DNA of 13,257 nucleotides from Verrucomicrobiaceae bacterium. Its GTDB lineage: Bacteria > Verrucomicrobiota > Verrucomicrobiia > Verrucomicrobiales > Verrucomicrobiaceae. Shown piece after piece: positions 1-6,772 of the stretch. Below the pieces are notes generated by a model. It saw nothing but the letters and a program-made list of their open reading frames with translations. It did no database searches and was not told the origin of the DNA. The stretch spans positions 1-13,257 of the forward strand of contig CANHTV010000056.1 of assembly GCA_947463285.1 (NCBI GenBank), in the 5' to 3' direction. Numbering within the stretch: the first letter of the stretch is position 1; each line of letters begins with the position of its first letter. The position numbers and the translations under genes are program-made.

Positions 1-362
1 AGGTATTGGCGCACTGCTTGAGCTCGTCTCTCTGATAATGATCTGGCGTAGTCTTCAGGCAGTCCAGGTTGAGTGTATCCAGCAACAAGGAATTTAGACT
101 TCTGCTTTTCCCGTTCATTGACTAGAGCTGAGAGGACTTTATGATGTCCACCTGTCAGAGAGAATGAATCCGATTTGAACTCCAGAGCCGAACATGCAGG
201 ACGTAGGCTTTTATTCAGCGGGCTGCTGAAGCCTTCTCGTGAACCAAGCGCATAAACGATTGCGGTTTCTTCAGATTGTTTGCTCCCGGGCAGCGTGCTG
301 CATGAGGGTAACAATGTGCAGGTGAGTGCGGCGATCTGGAAAAGAGATGATTTGCGTTTCAT
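1..362 (-). CDS. pal: Pal-like OmpA-family lipoprotein, C-terminus cut by window edge
   Basis: An open frame of 120 codons runs from ATG at 362 off the left edge without a stop. The N-terminus is a lipoprotein signal: basic MKRK, a hydrophobic stretch, then lipobox LPSC with Cys21 as the lipidation site. Residues 91-120 match the OmpA/Pal peptidoglycan-binding fold, with a V-x-G-Y segment followed 14 residues later by LSERRAQAV. Pal anchors the outer membrane to peptidoglycan and binds TolB. The gene follows tolB with a 4-base ATGA overlap (359-362), the usual tol-pal order. Oddity: the GHxD motif of the family reads GYTQ here (residues 95-98), so the Asp that normally contacts diaminopimelate is Gln, while the Arg of the LSxRRA motif is kept (Arg113). 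The family call is firm; strict Pal function is inferred from context. Confidence 0.8.
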   Translation of the reverse strand, partial: MKRKSSLFQIAALTCTLLPSCSTLPGSKQSEETAIVYALGSREGFSSPLNKSLRPACSALEFKSDSFSLTGGHHKVLSALVNEREKQKSKFLVAGYTQPGLPEDYARSLSERRAQAVRQY

Positions 363-1561
363 TTCATCCATCGGGGTTCAGTGATTTGCCCATAGCCACT
401 CAGTATGGCTCGCCTTTGACCTGACTGAAGGTGATGCACATAAAGTGTGCCGTGTTGTGCGTAGCAGAGATAACGGCCATTCGGACTCCATGATGGATGT
501 GTTGCGCCGTTTTTCTCAATGACTGTCGAACTGCCTTTGGGCCACTTTTTTACGATGACTGCCATTTGGCCACCGACTCGCGCAGTAAATGCAACGCTTT
601 TGCCATCGGGTGAAAACTCAGGATCGGTATTGAAGCTGTAGTCTGTGCGCCAGCGCAGCAGTTGCGTGGCGGTTAGATTGGTCTCGGGCACTTCTGAAAC
701 GTAAAGCTTTGGACCATCACCCCGATCATCCGAGAAGATGATTTGCTTTCCTTCAGGATGCCAAGCTGGGCTGCCGGGTGCGCCGGTGCTGTCACTGAGA
801 CAGGCAGCAGTATTTGTCGCGAGATCAGTGACAAAGATTTCAGGATTGCCAAGAAAGCTCATCACTAGCGCCAGCCGATCACCCTGCGGTGAAAAAGCCA
901 CGCCAAAGCTGCTTCCTGGTGTGTCTGTGACTGGACGATCCCAGCCCTGGGTGAGATCCATGATCTGCACGGTCGGGAAACCTGTGCGGTAGGTCGTGTA
1001 GGCGATCGCCGATGCATCGAGATTCAACGAGGGTGAAACACAGCCGTGCTGATGATCGGTGACCTGCTGAACCTCGCGCCCCTGGGAGTCACAGATAAAG
1101 ACTTGTTTCGTGCCTGTTTTATCACTGACAAAAACGATGCGACTGGTGGCCAAGCCGGGTTTCCCTGTAACGGCGAAGATCAGTTCATCAGCAAAGGCTT
1201 TGATATTCTCATCGAGCCCTGGCGCAGCGTAGGTGCGGGCGAGCACTTCTTTCCCCTGGGGATCTGTGACGATGCCTGACATTCGCCCACCCACAGAAGT
1301 CCCTGTGATGATGAAATCAGGCTTCTCGAGAGTCAGGTTAAACTCACGCGCGGCTGTCAGCTCGGTCTCCAACGCCTGCCGGGCACTCTGGCCGGTGCCA
1401 CCACTGATGTTGCCAATGCTGACACGTTTACTGACAGCTACCTCAACGGTCTTTTTCCAAGGCATCAGCTTCGTCAACCATGGTGGCGGACTCAGTGCAA
1501 AGGCAGGCGTCATCATCTGCGAAAGCAGGCAGAAGCACAGAAGATGACGGGTGAGATTCAT
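359..1561 (-). CDS. tolB: TolB, periplasmic beta-propeller of the Tol-Pal system
   Basis: A 400-residue protein, close to the usual TolB length of about 430. It has a Sec signal peptide (about residues 1-22, ending in AFA), an N-terminal alpha/beta domain (about 38-135), then a beta-propeller from about residue 138. The domain junction TGKPGLATSRIVFVSD is typical of TolB. The propeller contains WD40-like PD40 repeats such as FSPQGDRLAL, WHPEGKQIIF, FSPDGKSVAF and WSPNGRYLCY. TolB shuttles between Pal and the inner-membrane TolA during envelope constriction. The start ATG directly follows the TAA stop of the TolA-like gene (no intervening base) and the stop overlaps the pal start. No Shine-Dalgarno motif precedes it, so translation probably depends on coupling to the upstream gene. 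Confidence 0.93.
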   Translation of the reverse strand: MNLTRHLLCFCLLSQMMTPAFALSPPPWLTKLMPWKKTVEVAVSKRVSIGNISGGTGQSARQALETELTAAREFNLTLEKPDFIITGTSVGGRMSGIVTDPQGKEVLARTYAAPGLDENIKAFADELIFAVTGKPGLATSRIVFVSDKTGTKQVFICDSQGREVQQVTDHQHGCVSPSLNLDASAIAYTTYRTGFPTVQIMDLTQGWDRPVTDTPGSSFGVAFSPQGDRLALVMSFLGNPEIFVTDLATNTAACLSDSTGAPGSPAWHPEGKQIIFSDDRGDGPKLYVSEVPETNLTATQLLRWRTDYSFNTDPEFSPDGKSVAFTARVGGQMAVIVKKWPKGSSTVIEKNGATHPSWSPNGRYLCYAQHGTLYVHHLQSGQRRAILSGYGQITEPRWMK

Positions 1562-2506
1562 TTATTCGATCTGAAAATTGATCTGCAAATCGTAGCGATC
1601 TCTGGGGAATTGAGAAGGCAGTGATTGGGTGATCTTTGTCACACGAGCTGCAGCTGCACGGACGGAAGCGTCCAAAAGATCTGACCCAGAGGGGGTAACG
1701 ACCACAACATCCTCGACGGAGCCATCCCGCAGAATGGAAAGCGATAACGTCACACGCCTTTGGCTAGCTGGCACGGCCTTGATGGTCGGTGATTTCCACG
1801 CACTCAAAATGGCTTTTTCGAGAGCTGCTTGGACGGGCTCCATATCAGCACCGCCTTGAGAGGCTTCGCGCTTTTTCTGAGCCTCATAGAGATTGGCAAC
1901 ATCCAGCAAGCTCAGCACTGATTTCATGGGAGCTGGAGCAGGCACCACATCAGCGGGTTCTACTGGTAAAATCATGATGTATTTATTGGCCTCAGGCCCG
2001 GTGATGACAGACTGGTCAGGCTCAGTCGTTTTCGCCACAGGCGGGTCCGTCTTCTCAACAGGCACGACAGGGGAGACGGCAGGGTTGATGGTCAGGCTCA
2101 TCGGTCCTAACTTTTGATCTGACAGCATCGCGACCAGCGTCGAGGCCTGACTGCTGATGGTGGCGGGCATCTGGGAAGAGACCAATGGAGGAGCCTTATC
2201 CGTCTGCGGTTTCAGCTGCACCGCAGGCGCGGGGTATGGAGCATTCGCTGGAGCTTTGACCTGAGGCTGTTCAGCTGGCTGTTGCGCCACGACAACGGGC
2301 GGCGGCGGAGGTTGGATCACTAGGAAATCGCTCGGAGAATGCCAGACGCAGTCTTTCGGCAGTTGCAGTGTCTTTTGGGCAGGAGACCAGGCGGCGATGA
2401 ACATCCATAGAATGAAAGCCGCGAAACCATGAGCCAAGGCCACAGCCACGAGCGCAGGAGCTAGGGGCTCAATGGGGGCGCGGCGGGGACTGTGAGCTGA
2501 TGACAT
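1562..2506 (-). CDS. tolA: TolA/TonB-like periplasm-spanning energy transducer
   Basis: A 314-residue protein if read from ATG at 2506; an in-frame TTG at 2515, overlapping the tolR stop as TTGA, would add three residues. Architecture from ATG: short cytoplasmic N-terminus, one membrane helix (about residues 18-40), a long Pro/Ala/Val-rich extended region (about 65-190, beginning with a run of prolines), and a C-terminal TonB/TolA-type domain (about 220-314). That domain carries the pattern SILRDGSVEDVVVVTPSG followed by LDASVRAAA. By family knowledge such proteins link a TolQR or ExbBD motor to outer-membrane partners. Its place between tolR and tolB makes TolA the likely role. The Pro-rich linker resembles TonB more than the Ala/Lys-rich helix of enteric TolA. 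It was identified by layout and context, not by close sequence identity. Confidence 0.82.
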   Translation of the reverse strand: MSSAHSPRRAPIEPLAPALVAVALAHGFAAFILWMFIAAWSPAQKTLQLPKDCVWHSPSDFLVIQPPPPPVVVAQQPAEQPQVKAPANAPYPAPAVQLKPQTDKAPPLVSSQMPATISSQASTLVAMLSDQKLGPMSLTINPAVSPVVPVEKTDPPVAKTTEPDQSVITGPEANKYIMILPVEPADVVPAPAPMKSVLSLLDVANLYEAQKKREASQGGADMEPVQAALEKAILSAWKSPTIKAVPASQRRVTLSLSILRDGSVEDVVVVTPSGSDLLDASVRAAAARVTKITQSLPSQFPRDRYDLQINFQIE

Positions 2507-2511
2507 GGAGG

Positions 2512-2928
2512 TCAAGGTTTCGGTGCTTCAGTGATGCTTACAGAGGTGTGTTTGACGCCTGCTTGGCGCAGGGCATCCATCAGCTCCAGCAACCGAGGTG
2601 CCAGCAGCGATGGACGGATGTGCAACAGCACGCCGAGTTCGGGTTCTGCGATCACCCGGCTTTGCATTTCCGGGATCAGTTTTGCGTGTTCCAGCGCCTT
2701 GCCATCCAGCAAAAACTCGAGATCTGCTTTGACGAGCAGCTCGATGACCTTCTTGGGCTTTACGAATACGTTTACCTCGCCCTTTTCCTGTAAAAATGAA
2801 GGCCGATCTTCCAAAACCGGCACCAGAACCACCACGGCAAGCAGCAGGACCAGCATGAGATCCAGCAGCGGTGTGATACTGATCTCAGCCGCCAGTCTTG
2901 GCAGTTGACGGTTGGAGATGCGGTTCAT
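2512..2928 (-). CDS. tolR: TolR/ExbD-family proton-channel subunit
   Basis: A 138-residue protein of normal TolR/ExbD length. It has a short N-terminus, one membrane helix (about residues 17-40) and a periplasmic domain (about 48-138). The helix begins with ISITPLLDLMLVLL, the family signature, and Asp23 sits where the essential proton-accepting Asp of TolR/ExbD lies. The protein works with TolQ to turn the proton gradient into motion of the TolA arm. Its ATG overlaps the tolQ stop as TGATG (2926-2930), a classic coupling arrangement, and no Shine-Dalgarno motif is present. TolR is preferred over ExbD because of the tolB and pal neighbours. Confidence 0.92.
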   Translation of the reverse strand: MNRISNRQLPRLAAEISITPLLDLMLVLLLAVVVLVPVLEDRPSFLQEKGEVNVFVKPKKVIELLVKADLEFLLDGKALEHAKLIPEMQSRVIAEPELGVLLHIRPSLLAPRLLELMDALRQAGVKHTSVSITEAPKP

Positions 2929-3749
2929 CAGGCAGAGGTACTACGGGCAGGATTTCCAGTCATCTGGCTGGGCATTGGCATGGCTGGCGCGCCGAGATTT
3001 CCCAGGCTTGGCAGACTTTCATCCACCTTGCGATGATCGACAAAATGACGATCCAAGATGCTATTGAGCTCCGAGGCAAAATTGTCCATCCGCACGATCA
3101 TCGCACGAATAGCAGCCACGATCACATTGTAGCCGGCCAAGCTCGGGATCACCACCAGCAGGGCAGCGATCGTCGTCACGAGTGCTGAGCTGATCCCAGG
3201 AACGAGTGCTAGTCGATCCGCCTCCCCCACCAGCGAAAAAACATCCAGCAAGCCTACCACCGTGCCCATGATTCCTAACAGTGGCGAGATCGAGATGACG
3301 GTCCCGACCCAGCTCAGACGTGATTCCAGCTTGATCGCTGAGCCTGAGACCGCGCGCTCCATCGCTGCCTGCACCGTGCTCATCTGGCTGGGAGAAATAC
3401 GGCCAGCCCCCTGAAGGCGAGCAGAGAAGCTGCGTCCAGGCTCCTCCTCACCCACCAGATGAAAGGCCAGATCACGGGCCGCGGAGTGATAAATGTAGTA
3501 GAGAGGCGACATTTCCGTATGTTCCTTCGTCAGGTAGAGTGTCAGCGGGTGCGGACTTTCATGAAAGCGCCGCAAAAAGCGCCGATTCGCCCGCTCCGTG
3601 CGACTCAGCAGCAGCCATTTCATGATGAGCGAGGCCCAGCTCAGCGTCGATAGCAGGGCAAGCAATGCCAAAACCCCCCAAGCGAAGGGTGTGATGTGGT
3701 CCAGACCAAATTTCAGGCCTGATACGAGAGACAGCATGGGCGAAGACAT
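2928..3749 (-). CDS. tolQ: TolQ/ExbB-family motor protein
   Basis: A 273-residue inner-membrane protein from ATG at 3749; a GTG directly before it (3752) is an alternative start. Three membrane helices are visible: about residues 20-48, 145-172 and 184-213, with a large cytoplasmic loop after the first. The segments ISPLLGIMGTVVGLL and GISSALVTTIAALLVVIPSL are the MotA/TolQ/ExbB signature helices that surround the TolR Asp. The C-terminal tail after residue 235 is Pro/Met/Ser-rich, somewhat longer than in enteric TolQ (about 230 residues). It is the first gene of the tol-pal run and overlaps tolR by one base (TGATG). The upstream 218-base gap, shared with a divergent gene, should hold the operon promoter. 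Confidence 0.92.
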   Translation of the reverse strand: MSSPMLSLVSGLKFGLDHITPFAWGVLALLALLSTLSWASLIMKWLLLSRTERANRRFLRRFHESPHPLTLYLTKEHTEMSPLYYIYHSAARDLAFHLVGEEEPGRSFSARLQGAGRISPSQMSTVQAAMERAVSGSAIKLESRLSWVGTVISISPLLGIMGTVVGLLDVFSLVGEADRLALVPGISSALVTTIAALLVVIPSLAGYNVIVAAIRAMIVRMDNFASELNSILDRHFVDHRKVDESLPSLGNLGAPAMPMPSQMTGNPARSTSA

Positions 3750-3768
3750 CACGATAGAACAACTTGCT

Positions 3769-3798
3769 AGTTAATCGACCTTGACTGTCTGGCGTCAA
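3769..3798 (-). promoter_or_regulatory. Candidate sigma70-type promoter for the tol-pal operon
   Basis: On the minus strand a TTGACG box (3793-3798, 5 of 6 to consensus) is followed after 18 bases by TTAACT (3769-3774, 3 of 6). It would place the transcript start only about a dozen bases before the tolQ ATG, giving a very short leader without a Shine-Dalgarno motif. The -10 match is weak, so this is a suggestion only. Confidence 0.3.
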
Positions 3799-3970
3799 CC
3801 TTGGATTACCCCTCTGCAGGATTTATGGCTGGTCTGACGTCCCTGATGATTTTCTTGAATTCCATGCTTACGATTGGAGCTCATGAAACTGTGACCTTTC
3901 ATTGCTTGCAGCACTTTGGTGTTGTGGTTATCGAACAGCTTCTTAAATAGTTGTCATCTTATATTGCTCC

Positions 3971-4615
3971 ATGAAATCTTCTTCTCGTCAGCACACAAAC
4001 ATGTTGGCCGCCAGCGTGATTCTGATCGTGGCTCTTTACTTTGGCTGGCAGTGGGCTGGCCAGGAAACGGCCCGCCCGAATCCCACAGTCCAGAAGCCCG
4101 CTACTGTGGCGACACAGGAGCCGATCAAGTCTCCTGATGCTCCTTCGACGACGACTCCGGCACCACCGATGGCTGCGGCTGCGAATCAGCTAACGACCGT
4201 GGAGGAAGGTGACCTGAAGATCGACGAGATCCTGCGCTCCGAAAAGGAGATCCCCGCGATGGCCCGTGACCTGCATGAGCTGGTGAAGAAGCTGAACAGT
4301 GAAGCCCAGGTAAATGCCAGCCGTCACCTCGTCAATCTGACGGGTGACGAAGATTACGGCCTGATCGCCGGATTCCTCGTGGATGACAAAATGAATCCCG
4401 AAGTCACCGAGGTGCTGTTTTCAGACCTGATGAATCGCAATCGCGAGCTGCAAATGCCACTGTTCATGAACATCCTGAAGAACAAACGCCACCCACAAAA
4501 CGAAGAGGTGCGCAATGTCCTCACCGTGCTTGCCGGTGAGGACTTTGGCGAAAATTTTGCCGCGTGGGACAAGTGGGCGGCTGAGGAGCTGGCCAAGGAA
4601 AAGGCTCAAGAGTAG
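3971..4615 (+). CDS. Hypothetical membrane-anchored protein with helical C-terminal domain
   Basis: A 214-residue protein that I do not recognise as a named family. Visible parts: a basic N-terminus, one membrane helix (about residues 11-29, acting as signal anchor), a Pro/Thr/Ala-rich linker (about 33-70), and an acidic, mostly helical domain (about 80-214). Residues 95-190 contain paired amphipathic helices that look like short HEAT-type repeats (ARDLHELVKKLNS, NASRHLVNLTGDEDY, NVLTVLAGEDFG). The end AAWDKWAAEELAKEK has spaced Trp residues following a GEDFG turn. It is predicted to sit in the inner membrane with the domain in the periplasm. It is divergent from tolQ, and its stop lies 6 bases from the stop of the convergent acyl ligase. 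No Shine-Dalgarno motif precedes the ATG. The gene is well supported; its function is unknown. Confidence 0.85.
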   Translation: MKSSSRQHTNMLAASVILIVALYFGWQWAGQETARPNPTVQKPATVATQEPIKSPDAPSTTTPAPPMAAAANQLTTVEEGDLKIDEILRSEKEIPAMARDLHELVKKLNSEAQVNASRHLVNLTGDEDYGLIAGFLVDDKMNPEVTEVLFSDLMNRNRELQMPLFMNILKNKRHPQNEEVRNVLTVLAGEDFGENFAAWDKWAAEELAKEKAQE

Positions 4616-4621
4616 GCCTGA

Positions 4622-6085
4622 TCAGACGCGCTTGAGCTTACCACTGGCGGTAAGCGGGAGCTCCGTGACGACGCTGAACATGAGCGGGATTTTATAACCG
4701 GCCAGCTTGGCACGGCAGTGATTGCGGATCTCCATGGTGGTGGGTGCGCCTTCTGGAGAGGCGATGTATCGAGCCACCGGCACCTCCCCATAAAGCGGAT
4801 GCAAACGGGCCTCAACCAAGGCGCGCTGCACCTTGGGATGTGAATCCAGCACTGCCTCGACCTCTTCAGGGAAAACCTTCATGCCACCGACATTGATGAG
4901 GGTTTTTTTACGTCCGCAGATGTAGATGCGCCCGGCTTCGTCACGCCGGCCGAGATCGCCCGTGGCAAACCAGCCGTCAGCATCGACAACCTGAGCACAT
5001 GGCAACCAGGGGTCCAGATAGGCATCAAACATGCCAGGGCCGCGCAGGCATATTTCTCCAGGCTCTCCTTGGGCAGGCTCCTGGCCAGCGTCATCCTTCA
5101 AAAGAGCCTGATAGGCGGGCAAAGGCAGCCCCAGGGCCTCAGGTGCCGTCTGGGCACCGGCGAGATTTAAAACAGGCAGCCCCAGCTCGATGATGCCGAG
5201 CCCCTGAACTAGCACGAAGCCAAAGCGCGTGTGGAATTTCTGGGCAGTGGCGGCATCCAAGGCCGCAGCCGTGGCCACAGCGAGTCGGAGTGTGGTCCAT
5301 TGTGCCACATTGGGTGCTTCGACGAGCTGACGGTAATGCACCGGGCTGCCATACATGACGGTGGCTTTTTGCTCAGCGCCTGCACGCAGCAGATCCTCGC
5401 CGAGATGCGTCTCCTCGATGATGGTCGTCGCACCATGATAAAGATAAAGCACGATGGAAACGGCGAAGTGATGAGCCATGGGCAACACCCAGAGCACGCG
5501 GTCTCCAGAGCCGATTTGCAGGCCTTCATTGGCGGAGGTGATGCGCAGGAGGAGAGATTCGTGAGAAAGTAGCACGCCTTTGGATTTCCCCGTCGTACCT
5601 GAGCTGAAACGAATGAAGGCAGGGTTCAGTGCCTCGAATTCAGCCGTAGGGAAGGCGGCCTCTGGCTGGGCACGGCGGAAGATGAGTGCCTTTTGGCCGC
5701 CGACTTCGAACTCCCCCACGCGCTGTGCTTCAGCAGGCACCCAGGCGGCGGCGTTTTCGATGACGACCACCGCATCCAAGGCGGTGCGCTGCATGAGCTC
5801 ACGCTTTTCTTCTTCCGCGAGCTCATCCGGGATGGGCACAAAACAACCACCCGCCGCCAAGGTGGCAAGAGCGAGCGGTACATAGTCCAGGCAGCTGGGG
5901 TAATGCACCCCGACACGCAGCCGATCCACGCCCCCTGGCTCAGGGATCAAACAACTGCGTAGCGTGGCAGCGATGGCATCACAGCGGCTGAAGAGTTCTT
6001 CGTAAGTCAGGCTGCGTTCTTTTTGCACCAGCGCGATGGCCTGAGCCTGAGCGCGTTCACGAATGGCTTCGACGATGCTGAACAT
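4622..6085 (-). CDS. AMP-forming acyl ligase (ANL superfamily; acyl-CoA synthetase-like)
   Basis: A 487-residue adenylating enzyme, slightly short for the ANL superfamily (usually 500-560). Motifs in order: phosphate-binding loop FSSGTTGKSKGVLLSH (160-175); PMAHHFAVS (202-210); A5 region QGLGIIELG (294-302); GWFATGDLG with the ribose-binding Asp (371-379); hinge GRKKTLINVGG (391-401); and the C-terminal catalytic Lys483 in LTASGKLKRV, only four residues from the stop. Such enzymes activate a carboxylic acid as acyl-AMP and pass it to CoA, a carrier protein or an amine. The substrate cannot be told from sequence. In the A5 motif the usual Tyr and Thr of YGxTE are Leu296 and Ile299, with Glu300 kept. 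It is the last gene of a minus-strand run, 13 bases after the PagL-like gene. Confidence 0.88.
   Translation of the reverse strand: MFSIVEAIRERAQAQAIALVQKERSLTYEELFSRCDAIAATLRSCLIPEPGGVDRLRVGVHYPSCLDYVPLALATLAAGGCFVPIPDELAEEEKRELMQRTALDAVVVIENAAAWVPAEAQRVGEFEVGGQKALIFRRAQPEAAFPTAEFEALNPAFIRFSSGTTGKSKGVLLSHESLLLRITSANEGLQIGSGDRVLWVLPMAHHFAVSIVLYLYHGATTIIEETHLGEDLLRAGAEQKATVMYGSPVHYRQLVEAPNVAQWTTLRLAVATAAALDAATAQKFHTRFGFVLVQGLGIIELGLPVLNLAGAQTAPEALGLPLPAYQALLKDDAGQEPAQGEPGEICLRGPGMFDAYLDPWLPCAQVVDADGWFATGDLGRRDEAGRIYICGRKKTLINVGGMKVFPEEVEAVLDSHPKVQRALVEARLHPLYGEVPVARYIASPEGAPTTMEIRNHCRAKLAGYKIPLMFSVVTELPLTASGKLKRV
4636..4655. other. Perfect 7-bp inverted repeat at the convergent gene junction
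   Basis: Arms GCTTACC (4636-4642) and GGTAAGC (4649-4655) are separated by a 6-base loop. The hairpin lies inside the last codons of the acyl ligase and 20 bases downstream of the plus-strand gene ending at 4615. No T-run follows on either strand, so it is not a standard intrinsic terminator. It may be chance or a weak pause or decay-protecting hairpin. Confidence 0.3.
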
Positions 6086-6098
6086 GTTTTTCTGATGA

Positions 6099-6737
6099 TT
6101 AAAACTCCCACGTTAAACCGACGGTCATGCCCAGTGAATTCAGGCCGGGATTGGGATCAGTCGCACCACCATTGGAGAGATGTTGGAAGAGAGCACCGAC
6201 ACGCAGTTGCATGGTCGGAGTCAAAGCATGGGCGACACCGAGAGTGCCGAACCAATTAAGCGTAAAATCCTGCCCCTGACCACCAGCCGCATCTTGGGAG
6301 TCGATCCAACCAGCACCGCCGCCGATGCCTCCGTAAATGGACCAGTCGCCACCCGCATTCCACCACTCGATGGACGGAGCACCCATGAGGCCAAAGTAAT
6401 GATTTTCAGGCCCGCTTTCGATCCACTGGCCGATGATGGAGACACGATTGCGCACGATGATTTTTGAGCCATCCGAAAAATCTAGACCAAGAACCTCAGG
6501 CGAACGCCAGGTCAACAGCACGGGAACGGAGCGGTAATGCAAGGGCGTCGAGCCACCGCTTTTCCACAGATAGCCGACTTCGAGGTCGATGTAATGTTTA
6601 TCCCAAGGCTGAATGGTCGCTGGGATGACTAAGTCCGCACCTGAGGCGGCGTCCTTGGCCATCGAAAGGCCGGTAGAGACCAGAAGGAACGCGAGAGCGA
6701 GGCGAGAGATGTTTTTGCGCATGGTTCTATAAGCCAT
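6099..6737 (-). CDS. PagL-like outer-membrane acyloxyacyl hydrolase (lipid A 3-O-deacylase family)
   Basis: A 212-residue protein with a signal peptide (about 1-27, ending SMA) and alternating beta-strand pattern ending in the C-terminal Phe typical of outer-membrane barrels (GLTWEF). The segment FQHLSNGGATDPNPGLNS (185-201) matches the PagL active-site region: His186 and Ser188 occupy the His-x-Ser positions. PagL removes the 3-O-linked acyl chain of lipid A. In Pseudomonas PagL the third catalytic residue is a Glu 14 residues after the His; here that position is Asn200, so activity may differ. The start at 6737 is the only one in the window with a good Shine-Dalgarno motif (GGAG, 5 bases before ATG); a second ATG five codons on is less likely. 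The gene lies 35 bases after the transglutaminase-like gene and 13 before the acyl ligase gene. Confidence 0.75.
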   Translation of the reverse strand: MAYRTMRKNISRLALAFLLVSTGLSMAKDAASGADLVIPATIQPWDKHYIDLEVGYLWKSGGSTPLHYRSVPVLLTWRSPEVLGLDFSDGSKIIVRNRVSIIGQWIESGPENHYFGLMGAPSIEWWNAGGDWSIYGGIGGGAGWIDSQDAAGGQGQDFTLNWFGTLGVAHALTPTMQLRVGALFQHLSNGGATDPNPGLNSLGMTVGLTWEF

Positions 6738-6772
6738 GCGTGCTCCAAAGATGCAAGGGAGAGAGCTGAATG

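Noticed and set aside
2512..3749. Reading the TolQ/TolR pair as ExbB/ExbD of a Ton system
   Set aside because: The adjoining TolB and Pal-like genes in canonical order make Tol the better call.
3559..3798. Minus-strand frame of 79 codons overlapping the tolQ start
   Set aside because: It is out of frame with tolQ, whose membrane helices cover this stretch; no independent support.
4636..4655. Hairpin considered as a bidirectional terminator between convergent genes
   Set aside because: The stem is 7 bp with no T-run on either side and lies within coding sequence, so I kept it only as a low-confidence structure.
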